A model generated the notes under the pieces. The model saw nothing but the letters and a program-made list of their open reading frames with translations, had not been told where the DNA came from and ran no database searches. The translations under genes and the position numbers were made by a program. Below are positions 20,117-28,813 of a stretch of 64,000 nucleotides of DNA, in pieces. Numbering within the stretch: the stretch's first letter is position 1; each line of letters begins with the position of its first letter. This stretch comes from Ramlibacter tataouinensis (GTDB taxonomy: Bacteria > Pseudomonadota > Gammaproteobacteria > Burkholderiales > Burkholderiaceae_C): positions 2,108,001 to 2,172,000 of the forward strand of contig NZ_CP010951.1 in assembly GCF_001580455.1 (NCBI RefSeq), in the 5' to 3' direction.

Positions 20117-20910
20117 GCCGCGATCCTTTCTTGAGAGATGTACTTTTCGAGCCAGCCCAGGCCCGCTTCGGTGCCGGCGGCGGGCTTGTACTCGCAGCCG
20201 ATCCATCCGTCGTAGCCCAGCCGGTCGATGTGGCGGAACAGGAAGTCGTAGTTGATCTCGCCGCTGCCCGGTTCGTGGCGGCCGGGGTTGTCCGCGAGCT
20301 GGATGTGGGCGATGCGCGGCAGGTGCCGCTCGATCGTCGCGGCGAGCTCGCCTTCCATGCGCTGCGCGTGGTAGATGTCGTACTGCAGGAAGACGTTGTC
20401 CGCATCGACGTCGTCGAGCAGTTGCAGCGCCTCGTCGGTGCGGCTGACGAAGAAGCCGGGGATGTCGTAGGTGTTGATCGGCTCGACCAGCAGTTTCAGG
20501 CCGGCGCGCTTGAGCTCGCCGGCGGCGAAGCGCAGGTTGGCCACCATGGTGCGGCGCGCGGTGGTGCGGTCGATTGCCGCGGGCGCCTTGCCGACCAGGC
20601 AATTGAGCTGCCGGACGTCCAGCGCCTGCGCGTAGTCGATCGCGCGCGCGATCCCGGCATGGAACTCGACCACGCGGTCCGGGTGGCAGGCGATGCCGCG
20701 CTCGCCCGCGTCCCAGTTGCCCGCCGGCAGGTTGTGCAGCACCAGCTGCAGGCCGTTGGCCGCCAGCCGGGCGCGGATCTCGTGCGCCGGGTAGGGGTAG
20801 GGGAACAGGAATTCCACCGCCTCGAAGCCCGCGCGCGCCGCGGCGTCGAAGCGGTCGAGAAACGGCACCTCGTTGAACATCATCGTCAGGTTGGCGGCAA
20901 AGCGCGGCAT
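20113..20910 (-). CDS. hyi: Hydroxypyruvate isomerase
   Basis: A 265-residue xylose-isomerase-like TIM barrel: MPRFAANLTMMFNEVPFLDR at the N-terminus, EFLFPYPY, LLVEPINTYDIPGFF with the metal-binding glutamate, FLQYDIYHAQRMEGEL, HIQLADNPGRHEPGSGEINY, and WIGCEYKPA. It interconverts hydroxypyruvate and tartronate semialdehyde. It lies 29 bp after gcl in the same operon. Confidence 0.94.
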   Translation of the reverse strand: MPRFAANLTMMFNEVPFLDRFDAAARAGFEAVEFLFPYPYPAHEIRARLAANGLQLVLHNLPAGNWDAGERGIACHPDRVVEFHAGIARAIDYAQALDVRQLNCLVGKAPAAIDRTTARRTMVANLRFAAGELKRAGLKLLVEPINTYDIPGFFVSRTDEALQLLDDVDADNVFLQYDIYHAQRMEGELAATIERHLPRIAHIQLADNPGRHEPGSGEINYDFLFRHIDRLGYDGWIGCEYKPAAGTEAGLGWLEKYISQERIAA

Positions 20911-20939
20911 GGGGTTCTCCTCTGGGGGGCGGATGTCAA

Positions 20940-22730
20940 TCAGTCCAGCAGGCCGGCCAGCTCCAGGCCCTTCAGGCCCTCGGGGTGGCGGCAGTCGATG
21001 TCCTCGAATTCGGTGATCTTGTCGATCTCGGTGCCCATCGCGATGTTGGTCACCTTCTCCAGCATCACTTCGACCACGACCGGCACCCGGTGCTCGCGCG
21101 CCAGCGCCTGCGCCTTGCGCAGCGAGTCGTACAGGTCGTCAGGGTGGCTCACGCGCAGCCCCTTGCAACCGAGGCCCTCGACGACCTTGAGGTGGTCGAC
21201 GCCGTAGTTCTGCAGCGCCGGGTCGCTGACGTTCTGGTTCTCGAAACCGAGCTGGACGCAGTAGTCCATGTCGAAGTTGCGCTGCGCCTGCCGGATCAGG
21301 CCGAGGTAGCTGTTGTTGACCAGCACCTGCACGTAGGGCAGCCGGAACTGCGCGCCGACGGCGAGCTCCTCGACCAGGAACTGGAAGTCGTAGTCGCCCG
21401 ACAGGCCGACCACCGTGCGCATCGGGTCGGCGGCGACGACGCCGAGCGCCGCCGGGATGGTCCAGCCCAGCGGCCCGGCCTGGCCGCAGTTGATCCACTG
21501 GCGCGGACCGTAGACATGCAGGAACTGGGCGCCGGCGATCTGCGACAGGCCGATGGTGGACACGTAGACCGTGTCGCGCGGGAAGGCCTCGTTCATTTCC
21601 TGATACACGCGCTGCGGCTTGATCGGCACGGTGTCGTAGTTGGTGCGCCGGTGCATCAGGCGCTTGCGCTCCAGGCAGCGCTGGCCCCAGTCGGTGTAGT
21701 CGGGCAGGCGCCCCTGGGCCTTGCGTTCGCGCGCGACCTGCACGAACAGCTCGAGCGCCGCCTTGGCGTCGGACACGATGCCGAAGTCGGGGTTGAACAC
21801 GCGGCCGATCTGGGTCGGCTCGATGTCCACGTGCACGAACTTGCGGCCCTTGGTGTAGGTGTCGATGCCGCCGGTGTGCCGGTTGGCCCAGCGGTTGCCG
21901 ATGCCCAGCACGAAGTCGCTGGCCAGCATGGTCGCGTTGCCGTAGCGATGCGAAGTCTGCAGGCCGCACATGCCGGCCATCAGCGGATGGTCGTCGGGAA
22001 TGGTGCCCCAGCCCATCAAGGTGGGCACCACCGGCACGTTCAGGGTCTCCGCCAGTTCCACCAGCAGCGCCGACGCATCGGCGTTGATGATGCCGCCGCC
22101 GGCGACGATCAGCGGCTTGTGCGCCGCGCACAGCATGTCGATCGCCTTCTCGGCCTGGGCCCGCGTGGCGGCGGGCTTGTACACCGGCAGCGGCTCGTAG
22201 GTGTCGATGTCGAATTCGATCTCGGCCATCTGCACGTCGAACGGCAGGTCGATCAGCACCGGCCCCGGCCGGCCCGAGCGCATCAAGTGGAAGGCCTGCT
22301 GGAACACGCGCGGCACCAGCGCCGGCTCGCGTACGGTGACGGCCCACTTGGTCACGGGCTTGGCGATCGACTCGATGTCCACCGCCTGGAAGTCCTCCTT
22401 GTACAGGCGCGCACGCGGCGCCTGGCCGGTGATGCACAGGATCGGGATCGAGTCGGCGCTGGCCGAATACAGGCCGGTGATCATGTCGGTGCCCGCGGGC
22501 CCCGAGGTGCCGATGCACACGCCGATGTTGCCGGCGCGCGCCCGGGTGTAGCCCTCGGCCATGTGCGATGCACCCTCGACGTGCCGGGCCAGCACATGCG
22601 CGATCGACTGCCGCTCGCGCAGTGCGGAATACAGCGGATTGATCGCGGCGCCGGGGACGCCGAAGGCCTGCGTCACGCCTTCCTTCTCCATCACCAGCAC
22701 CGCGGCCATCACGGCTTTCATCATCGCCAT
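20940..22730 (-). CDS. gcl: Glyoxylate carboligase (tartronate-semialdehyde synthase)
   Basis: A 596-residue ThDP enzyme that condenses two glyoxylates to tartronate semialdehyde and CO2. It follows E. coli Gcl closely: AVLVMEKEGVTQAFGVPGAA, with Val instead of Glu at the ThDP-activating position as known for Gcl, plus GTSGPAGTDMITGLYSASAD, LCITGQAPRARL, NCGQAGPLGWTIPAALG, and GDYDFQFL...NNSYLGLIRQ for ThDP/Mg. The ATG at 22730 has GGAGA upstream; the reading extends 76 codons further upstream but without family similarity. Operator copy C lies 67-80 bp upstream. Confidence 0.96.
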   Translation of the reverse strand: MAMMKAVMAAVLVMEKEGVTQAFGVPGAAINPLYSALRERQSIAHVLARHVEGASHMAEGYTRARAGNIGVCIGTSGPAGTDMITGLYSASADSIPILCITGQAPRARLYKEDFQAVDIESIAKPVTKWAVTVREPALVPRVFQQAFHLMRSGRPGPVLIDLPFDVQMAEIEFDIDTYEPLPVYKPAATRAQAEKAIDMLCAAHKPLIVAGGGIINADASALLVELAETLNVPVVPTLMGWGTIPDDHPLMAGMCGLQTSHRYGNATMLASDFVLGIGNRWANRHTGGIDTYTKGRKFVHVDIEPTQIGRVFNPDFGIVSDAKAALELFVQVARERKAQGRLPDYTDWGQRCLERKRLMHRRTNYDTVPIKPQRVYQEMNEAFPRDTVYVSTIGLSQIAGAQFLHVYGPRQWINCGQAGPLGWTIPAALGVVAADPMRTVVGLSGDYDFQFLVEELAVGAQFRLPYVQVLVNNSYLGLIRQAQRNFDMDYCVQLGFENQNVSDPALQNYGVDHLKVVEGLGCKGLRVSHPDDLYDSLRKAQALAREHRVPVVVEVMLEKVTNIAMGTEIDKITEFEDIDCRHPEGLKGLELAGLLD

Positions 22731-22767
22731 TGGGTTCTCCTGCCGGCCCATCGGGACCGAGGCGCGA

Positions 22768-22810
22768 ATGGTCGCGGACCCGCTCGTGTCGCGCAGTTGA
22801 CTGCGGTCAA
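22768..22810 (-). promoter_or_regulatory. Operator copy C with -10 element (gcl operon promoter)
   Basis: On the minus strand the palindrome reads TTGACCGCAGTCAA (22810-22797). A GACCAT hexamer (22773-22768) follows with exactly the 37-bp offset seen at the other copies. A T5 tract lies about 10 bp upstream of the palindrome. The site faces gcl and is divergent from copy D, 69 bp away. Confidence 0.7.
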
Positions 22811-22853
22811 GAGTCCGGAAAAAGGATGCGGCGCCTGCTCGGCAGGCATTTGC

Positions 22854-22908
22854 TTTTTTCGAATCTTGACTGCGGTCAATGGCGCACGCCGATGGCGCCC
22901 CCGATAGT
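22854..22908 (+). promoter_or_regulatory. Operator copy D with -10 element (fdsD operon promoter)
   Basis: A T6 tract (22854-22859), CGAATC, then the palindrome TTGACTGCGGTCAA (22866-22879). The -10 candidate GATAGT is at 22903-22908, 37 bp from the palindrome start. It faces the formate dehydrogenase delta subunit gene at 23027. The block from T-tract to palindrome is nearly identical to those at 8184 and 29433. Confidence 0.7.
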
Positions 22909-23026
22909 CGGCCGCAGTTCGAACGCTCCTGGAAGAAGAGAGAGGGCCTGTGCCTCATCGGTTTCGCGCGGCAACGACCGGGCGCCTACAGCGGCACCAA
23001 GCGCCTGATTCTGGAACCCACCCACC

Positions 23027-23251
23027 ATGAATGACCAGCAGCTGATCCGGATGGCCAACAGCATCGGCGACTTCTTCGCCGCCGTGCCCGACGCCGACGA
23101 GGCGCGCCACGACCTTGCCGCGCACATCGGCCGCTTCTGGGCGCCGCGCATGCGGCGCGGCATCCTCGAGCACATCGATCGCACCGGCGGCGATGGCCTG
23201 CAGGTCATGGTGCTGCAGGCACTGCTCGAACACCGCGGGCAATTGACCTGA
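23027..23251 (+). CDS. fdsD: NAD-dependent formate dehydrogenase delta subunit-like protein (FdsD)
   Basis: A 74-residue protein matching FdsD: QLIRMANSIGDFFAAVPDAD, AAHIGRFWAPRMRRGILEHI, LQALLEHRGQL. FdsD is a small subunit encoded with the soluble molybdenum formate dehydrogenase FdsGBA. No fdsGBA genes are in this window, so this copy is separated from its partners or is an extra copy. It has its own operator (copy D), which ties formate oxidation to oxalate breakdown. No clear ribosome-binding site was seen. Its stop overlaps the next ATG (TGATG). Confidence 0.8.
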   Translation: MNDQQLIRMANSIGDFFAAVPDADEARHDLAAHIGRFWAPRMRRGILEHIDRTGGDGLQVMVLQALLEHRGQLT

Positions 23252-24402
23252 TGCAGACGCCGCCGGCTACCGACACGGCGCGCCCGGCCGCGGCGCCGGC
23301 GCCGCGATGGCGCGACTGGCTGCCGGCCGCGATGGCGGTCGACGGGCGCGAACGGCTGCGCGTTGTCCTTGGCGCGCTGCTGGGCATCCTGGCGGCCGGG
23401 CTGCTGGCCCATGCGCTGCTGCCTGCCGGCGGCAGCCTGCCCTGGCTGGTGGCGCCGATCGGCGCGAGCGCGGTGCTGGTGTTCGGGGCGCCGTCGAGTC
23501 CCTTCGCCCATCCCTGGGCGGTGCTCGGCGGCAACACGCTGTCGGCGCTGGCGGGCATGGCCTGCGTGCAGTTGCTGGGCGAAGGGCCGGCGACGGCGGC
23601 GGTCGCGGTCGCGCTGGCGATCGCCGTGATGTTCAGCGCACGCTGCCTGCATCCGCCCGGCGGCGCCTGCGCGCTGCTGGTCGCGCTCGGCGGCGTGGCC
23701 CAGCCCGAGTTCGCGCTGCCGGTGCTGCTCGACTCGCTGCTGCTGGTGGCGGCGGGAATCGCCTACAACCGCGCGACGGGGCGCCTCTATCCCCCGCGAC
23801 CGGCGCCGGCGCCGGCCGCGCAGCTCGCCCGGCGCTCGTTCACCGACGCCGACCTCGATGCCGTGCTGGGCCGTTACAACCAGGTGCTGGACGTCAGCCG
23901 CGAGGAACTGGCCGAGCTGCTGGAGCAGGCCCAGGTCCAGGCCTGGCGCCGCCGCGCCGGCCAGCTGCGCTGCGTCGACGTGATGTCCACCGAGCCGGTG
24001 AGCGTGAGCTTCGGCACACCGCTGCAGGAGGCCTGGGCGCTGCTGCGCCGCCATCGCGTCAAGTCGCTGCCGGTGGTCGACCGGGCGCGCCGCATCGCCG
24101 GCATCGTGACGCTCGCCGATTTCATGCGCGAAGCGGGCGTCGATGCGCAGCACGGCTGGGCCCAGAGGCTGCGGGACTGGCTGCGGCCGACGCCCACCAG
24201 CCACAGCGACAAGCCCGAGACGGTGGGCCAGATCATGACCCGCCAAGTGCGCGTGGTCAGCGCCGAGCGGCCGATCGGTGAGCTGCTGCCGCTGTTCGCC
24301 GGCACCGGCCACCACCACGTGCCGGTGATCGACCACGAACGCCGGCTGGTGGGCATCATCACCCAGTCGGACGTGGTGCGGGCGCTCGCGCGGCTGGAAT
24401 AG
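23251..24402 (+). CDS. HPP-family membrane protein with CBS-domain pair
   Basis: A 383-residue protein. Residues ~40-180 form an HPP-family membrane domain with four or five helices and the signature CLHPPGGACALLVALGG. Residues ~235-383 are two CBS domains (VMSTEPVSVSFGTPLQEAW, VKSLPVVDRARRIAGIVTL, IMTRQVRVVSAERPIGELL, HHVPVIDHERRLVGIITQS), which usually bind adenine nucleotides. Some HPP proteins transport nitrite or other small anions. A small-anion function gated by nucleotide state (formate or oxalate) is inference from context. It is coupled to fdsD by a TGATG overlap. Confidence 0.85.
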   Translation: MQTPPATDTARPAAAPAPRWRDWLPAAMAVDGRERLRVVLGALLGILAAGLLAHALLPAGGSLPWLVAPIGASAVLVFGAPSSPFAHPWAVLGGNTLSALAGMACVQLLGEGPATAAVAVALAIAVMFSARCLHPPGGACALLVALGGVAQPEFALPVLLDSLLLVAAGIAYNRATGRLYPPRPAPAPAAQLARRSFTDADLDAVLGRYNQVLDVSREELAELLEQAQVQAWRRRAGQLRCVDVMSTEPVSVSFGTPLQEAWALLRRHRVKSLPVVDRARRIAGIVTLADFMREAGVDAQHGWAQRLRDWLRPTPTSHSDKPETVGQIMTRQVRVVSAERPIGELLPLFAGTGHHHVPVIDHERRLVGIITQSDVVRALARLE

Positions 24403-24490
24403 GGCGGGGGAATAGGGCGGGGCGCGGCCGTCTGATCCGCGCATCCCCGGATGGACAAGGCGCCGGGAACAGGCACCATCGGCAGCGCAG

Positions 24491-25987
24491 ATGTTCCGCT
24501 ATTTCCGCGCCCTGGATCCGGGCCGCAGTCTCGCCACCGCCGTCGCCTGGCTGGCCGTCGCGCTCTCGCTGGCGGTCGCGCTGGCGTTGGTCGCCGTCGG
24601 CGACTACGCCGAGAACAGCATGTTGGCGCAGCGCGACGCGCACATGAAGCGCTTCGCGGAGCAGTTCGCCGGCGACCTGGAACGGGCCCTGTCGAACCGC
24701 ACCGGCGCCGCGGCCACGCTGCCGCCGCGCGAACGCCTGGAGACACTGGCCGTCGCCGCGCGCGCGCTGACCAAGCCCGACCCGGGGGCGCGGGTGCTGC
24801 TGTTCGACGAAAGCCATGGCGTCGTGTTCGAGCATCCCGCCGGCGCGCCGGCCAAGCGCCTGCCGGGCGTGCTGCCCGGCGTCGCGATCCTGCCGGACGG
24901 CGATGCGGGCCGCACCGTCGTCGTCACCGCGCCCGACGAAACCGCACCCGGCCTCACCGCGCTGGGCCTGCACGTGGCCGTCTTGCAGCCCTCCGACGAA
25001 CGCGGCCACGGCGGCGTCAGCCTCCACGAGAAGCTGACCGCGATCTCCATCCTGCTCAGCATGACGGCGGCGCTGGTCGGCGCGGCTTTCGCGCAACGCC
25101 TGACGCGCCGGCTGGCGAACCTGACGGCGCAGGTGCGGCGGGTGGCGCGCCAGGAGGCCGACGGCATCGTGGAGCCCACCGGGCGCGACGAAGTGGCGGT
25201 GCTGGGCCGCGCCTTCAGCCGGGTGCTGCAGGCGCTGCGGCAGGAACACCAGGACCTGGACCAGCTCACCCAGGAACTCGAGCAGCGCGTCGAAGCGCGC
25301 ACGCGCGAGGTCGAGCGGCTGGCGGCCGACAACCGCTACGCCGCCGTGCTGCGCGAGCGGCTGCGGCTGGCGCGCGACATGCACGACACCCTGGCGCATT
25401 CGATGATGGAAATGCTGGTGGAGGTGCGCACGCTGCGGGTGCTGCACGAGCACGACCCGCGCCGCCTGGGCGCCGAACTCGAACGCGCCGAGCAGGTCGC
25501 GCGGCATGGCCTGAAGGAGGCGCGCGAAGCCGTGAGCCACATGCGGCTGAACGCGGTGCGCGACCTCGGGCTCGGCGCTGCGCTCGCCAGCGCGGTGAAC
25601 CGCTTCGCCGAGCGCACCGGGCTGGACGTGCGCTTCGCGGCCGACCCGCTGGCGGGCAGCTTCGCCGACGAACGCGCCGAGACCATGTTCCGCATCGCCG
25701 AAGAGGCGCTGCGCAACATCGGCCAGCACGCCAACGCCTCGCACGTCGACGTCGCGCTGATCGACGCCGGCAACGACGCCATCGAGCTGGCCATCGTCGA
25801 CGACGGCGTCGGTTTCGATCCGGTCGCGCCGCACCCCGGGCACTACGGCGTGGTCGGCATCCGCGAGCAGGCGGAGCTGATCGGGGCTGAACTTGAACTG
25901 CGCAGCGCGCCGGGCGCGGGGGCGAGCGTGCAGCTGCGGCTGCGGGTCGGGCCCGAAATGCGTGCCAATGCGATGGAGAAACAATGA
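24491..25987 (+). CDS. NarX/DesK-type sensor histidine kinase
   Basis: A 498-residue kinase. An N-terminal helix (SLATAVAWLAVALSLAVALA) and a second near residue 190 (ISILLSMTAALVGAAFA) flank a periplasmic domain. A HAMP region and coiled coil follow, then the HisKA_3 dimerisation box LARDMHDTLAHSMMEML with the phospho-acceptor histidine. The ATPase domain has EEALRNIGQHANASHV (N box) and DDGVGFDP (G1 box). Its stop overlaps the ATG of the oxalate/formate antiporter gene, so kinase and transporter are translated together. The likely partner is the NarL-type regulator at 27328-28023. Confidence 0.9.
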   Translation: MFRYFRALDPGRSLATAVAWLAVALSLAVALALVAVGDYAENSMLAQRDAHMKRFAEQFAGDLERALSNRTGAAATLPPRERLETLAVAARALTKPDPGARVLLFDESHGVVFEHPAGAPAKRLPGVLPGVAILPDGDAGRTVVVTAPDETAPGLTALGLHVAVLQPSDERGHGGVSLHEKLTAISILLSMTAALVGAAFAQRLTRRLANLTAQVRRVARQEADGIVEPTGRDEVAVLGRAFSRVLQALRQEHQDLDQLTQELEQRVEARTREVERLAADNRYAAVLRERLRLARDMHDTLAHSMMEMLVEVRTLRVLHEHDPRRLGAELERAEQVARHGLKEAREAVSHMRLNAVRDLGLGAALASAVNRFAERTGLDVRFAADPLAGSFADERAETMFRIAEEALRNIGQHANASHVDVALIDAGNDAIELAIVDDGVGFDPVAPHPGHYGVVGIREQAELIGAELELRSAPGAGASVQLRLRVGPEMRANAMEKQ

Positions 25988-27324
25988 ACGACGCCGACCC
26001 TCACGCGCTGCCCCGGCGCCCTGCCGCGCTCGCGCCCTGGCCGGACGACCTGGAGGACGATGCGCCGCCGGGTCCGCTGTTCCGCTGGGGCCAGCTCGCC
26101 ATGGCGATGGTCTGCATGGCGACCATCGCCAACCTGCAATACGGCTGGACGCTGTTCGTCGACCCCTTCGCCGAACAGTTCGGCTGGAGCTACACGGCGA
26201 TCCAGACGGCCTTCGCAATCTTCGTCCTGACGCAGACCTGGTCGGTGCCGATCGAGGGCTACCTGGTCGACCGCTTCGGGCCGCGCCCGGTGGTGCTGGG
26301 CGGGGGCCTGCTGTGCGCCATCGGCTGGGTGATGAATGCCTTCGTCGATTCGCTGCCGCAGCTCTATGTGGCGGCGGCGATCACCGGCGTCGGCGCCGGC
26401 GCGGTGTACGGCACCTGCGTCGGCAGTGCCTTGAAGTGGTTCCCCTACCGGCGCGGCCTCGCCGTCGGCCTGGTGGTCGCCGCGTTCGGGGCGGGCTCGG
26501 CGCTCACCGTGATCCCGATTTCCTCGGTGATCGCCTCGCGCGGCCACGAGGCGGCGTTCCTGTACTTCGGACTGGCCCAGGGCCTGATCGTGATGGCGCT
26601 CGCCCTGGGCCTGGAAGACCCGAACAAGCTGCTCAAGCACCTGGACATCCGGCGGCCCGCCTCGTCCAGGCTGCCGCAGTCGCGGCGCGAGTACACGCCG
26701 GCCGAAGCGCTGCGCCAACCCGTGTTCTGGGTCATGTACCTGGTGTTCGTGCTGGTGGCCGCCGGCGGGCTGATCGCCACCGCGCAGCTCGCGCCCATGG
26801 CGCGCGACTTCAAGATCCACGATGTGCCGGTGCAGCTGGCCGGCATCGTGCTGCCCGCGCTGACCTTCGCCCTGGCCCTGGACCGCGCGCTCAACGGCAT
26901 CACGCGCCTGTTCTTCGGCTGGGTCTCCGACCGCATCGGCCGCGAGGAGACCATGGTGATCGCCTTCCTGCTGGAGGCCGTGGTCATCCTCTCCATGTAC
27001 GAACTGGGCCCGCACCCGCTCGGCTTCGTGCTGCTCACCGCCGCGCTGTTCTTCTTCTGGGGCGAGATCTACAGCCTGTTCCCCTCCACCTGCGCCGACA
27101 CCTTCGGCTCGCGCTACGCCGCGGCCAATGCGGGCTTGCTCTACACCGCCAAGGGGGTGGCCTCGCTCGCCGTGCCGCTGTCGAGCATGGTGGTCGCGGC
27201 GACGCGCGACTGGCATGCGGTGTTCCTGGCGGCCGGCGTGATGAACCTGGTGGCGGCCGGGCTCGCCTGGTTCGTGCTCAGGCCGAAGCGGCTGCAGCTG
27301 CTGGATTCGCAGCCACAGCCCTGA
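25984..27324 (+). CDS. oxlT: Oxalate/formate antiporter family MFS transporter (OxlT-like)
   Basis: A 446-residue MFS protein of the OFA family with 12 predicted helices: MVCMATIANLQYGWTLFVDP, VPIEGYLVDRFGPRPVVLGG, and ITGVGAGAVYGTCVGSALKW. In Oxalobacter OxlT, an arginine in helix 8 and a lysine in helix 11 bind the dicarboxylate. Candidates here are the Arg in NGITRLFFGW and the Lys in YTAKGVASL; this assignment is by position, not alignment. Oxalate is the likely substrate given oxc/frc. It overlaps the kinase gene by 4 bp and converges with the response-regulator gene. Confidence 0.88.
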   Translation: MNDADPHALPRRPAALAPWPDDLEDDAPPGPLFRWGQLAMAMVCMATIANLQYGWTLFVDPFAEQFGWSYTAIQTAFAIFVLTQTWSVPIEGYLVDRFGPRPVVLGGGLLCAIGWVMNAFVDSLPQLYVAAAITGVGAGAVYGTCVGSALKWFPYRRGLAVGLVVAAFGAGSALTVIPISSVIASRGHEAAFLYFGLAQGLIVMALALGLEDPNKLLKHLDIRRPASSRLPQSRREYTPAEALRQPVFWVMYLVFVLVAAGGLIATAQLAPMARDFKIHDVPVQLAGIVLPALTFALALDRALNGITRLFFGWVSDRIGREETMVIAFLLEAVVILSMYELGPHPLGFVLLTAALFFFWGEIYSLFPSTCADTFGSRYAAANAGLLYTAKGVASLAVPLSSMVVAATRDWHAVFLAAGVMNLVAAGLAWFVLRPKRLQLLDSQPQP

Positions 27325-27327
27325 GGC

Positions 27328-28023
27328 TCACTCGAGGCGGCGGCGCCGCAGCGCGATCACGGCGAGCTCGGTCCGGCTGCTGGCGTGCAGCTTGTCCATG
27401 ATGCGGCTCACGTAGTTCTTCACCGTTCCCTCGGCCAGGAACAGCATGGCGCCGATCTGCTTGTTGCTCTTGCCCTCGGCGATGAGCAGCAGCACCTTGC
27501 TTTCCTTGTCGGTCAGCGCGGCCGTGTCGTCCTCGGGCTCGTCGGCGGACGAGGCCGGCGGCGCGGACTCGCCGATGCGGCGGAACTCGTCGAGCACCTT
27601 GCGCGCGATCTGCGGCGTCAGGCGCGACTCGCCGCGGTGCACCGCGCGCACCGTGTCCACCACTTCCTGCTCGGTGGCATCCTTGAGCAGGTAGGCCATG
27701 GCGCCGGCGCGCACCGCGTCGAACACCGACTGCTCGGCCTCCATGGTGGTGAGCACCAGGACGTTGGTATGCGGCAGCGACGCGGTGATCTCGCGCGTGG
27801 CGCCCACGCCGCCCTTGCGCGGCATGTGCAGGTCCATCAGCACCACGTCGGGACGCAGGCGCTTGGCCTGTTCGATCGCCTCGATGCCGTCGCCGGCCTC
27901 GCCCACGACCTCCAGGTCGGACTCCATCGACAGCATCAGCGCGAGCCCGCGCCGCACCAGCGGCTGGTCGTCAACGACGAGCAGGCGAATGCGGTGGGGA
28001 GGGGCGGCGCGTTCCGCGGTCAT
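27328..28023 (-). CDS. NarL/LuxR-type response regulator
   Basis: A 231-residue regulator. The receiver domain has IRLLVVDDQPLVRRGLALML (acidic pair), VVLMDLHMPRKGG with the phospho-acceptor Asp, and LTTMEAE plus LLKDA (switch residues). The C-terminal HTH reads LTDKESKVLLLIAEGKSNKQ and LAEGTVKNYVSRIMDKL. The ATG at 28023 is preferred; a longer reading adds 23 residues with no similarity. It is convergent with oxlT (3-bp gap) and probably pairs with the kinase at 24491. Target genes are unknown. Confidence 0.9.
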   Translation of the reverse strand: MTAERAAPPHRIRLLVVDDQPLVRRGLALMLSMESDLEVVGEAGDGIEAIEQAKRLRPDVVLMDLHMPRKGGVGATREITASLPHTNVLVLTTMEAEQSVFDAVRAGAMAYLLKDATEQEVVDTVRAVHRGESRLTPQIARKVLDEFRRIGESAPPASSADEPEDDTAALTDKESKVLLLIAEGKSNKQIGAMLFLAEGTVKNYVSRIMDKLHASSRTELAVIALRRRRLE

Positions 28024-28049
28024 GGGCGCCAATATACAGACCTGCGACA

Positions 28050-28673
28050 TCACGCCGCCATCGCCGAGCGCTGCCGGCGCGTCAGCCGGCACAGCGTCTC
28101 CGCCGAAAGGTTGAGGTGCGAGGCCACGTCCTTCTGCGGCAGGCGGTCCAGCAACTCGGGATGCTTGTCGGAGAACTGGTGCACGCGGCCGGGCGCGTCG
28201 AGCAGCAGCAGCCCGACCGCATGCTCGACGATCGCCGCGCCGAGCAGCACCAGCCGTTCGTGGAACTGCCGCCGCAGCGCGGGATGGCGCTCCAGGAAGG
28301 CGTACCAGGCGTCCATCGGCAGCGCGGCCACCACCGTGCGGCGGGCGCAGACGATCGCGAAGCCGGCCCCGGTGTTGCGGCGCCAGGCGTCGAAGCAGGT
28401 CTCCATCTCGCCCTCGCCCGCGAAGTGCAGCGTCACCTCGCGCCCCTCGGGGCTATTGACGACGCGCTTGAGCACGCCTTCCACGATGAAGAAGTGCTGC
28501 AGGTCCTGGCTGCCCTGCTCGACCAGCCGCTCGCCGCGCGCGCCTTCCTGCACGCTCAGCAGCGCGGCCAGTTCGGCGTAGGCGGCCTCATCCAGGCCCG
28601 CCAGCAGCGGATGCCTGCGCAGTTGCAGGCGGATGGTGTTGCGAAGGGGGTGGCTCGACAACGGACATTTCAT
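28050..28673 (-). CDS. Crp/Fnr-family regulator, paralogue 2
   Basis: A 207-residue regulator. The cyclic-nucleotide-like beta-roll covers residues ~25-120 (GERLVEQGSQDLQHFFIVEG, LKRVVNSPEGREVTLHF). A long dimer helix and the HTH LPQKDVASHLNLSAETLCRL follow. It closely resembles the adjacent protein at 28814-29422, so the pair arose by duplication. The recognition helix has ETLCR, with Cys where FNR has Ser. FNR-type Fe-S cysteines are absent. The chain ends only a few residues after the recognition helix. The ATG at 28673 is preferred; an in-frame start at 28730 is possible. Confidence 0.85.
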   Translation of the reverse strand: MKCPLSSHPLRNTIRLQLRRHPLLAGLDEAAYAELAALLSVQEGARGERLVEQGSQDLQHFFIVEGVLKRVVNSPEGREVTLHFAGEGEMETCFDAWRRNTGAGFAIVCARRTVVAALPMDAWYAFLERHPALRRQFHERLVLLGAAIVEHAVGLLLLDAPGRVHQFSDKHPELLDRLPQKDVASHLNLSAETLCRLTRRQRSAMAA

Positions 28674-28813
28674 GCGACCAACTGTAGGCAGGCCGCCGTC
28701 GGCGGTGCGCTGAAGAACGTCATTGCGCAAGGCCGTCTTCAGTCACAACCGCATGATGCCGAAAGTCATACAGCGAGTAGGGGTAAACCGCAAGCTCCCG
28801 ACGGGCCGCCCGA

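Noticed and set aside
20985..22907. 640-codon open frame antisense to gcl
   Set aside because: gcl is unambiguous; the antisense frame is His/Arg/Ala-rich shadow sequence.
28674..28813. Operator copy upstream of the second Crp/Fnr gene
   Set aside because: No TTGAC-N4-GTCAA is present in this 140-bp gap; the gene may be cotranscribed with its paralogue.
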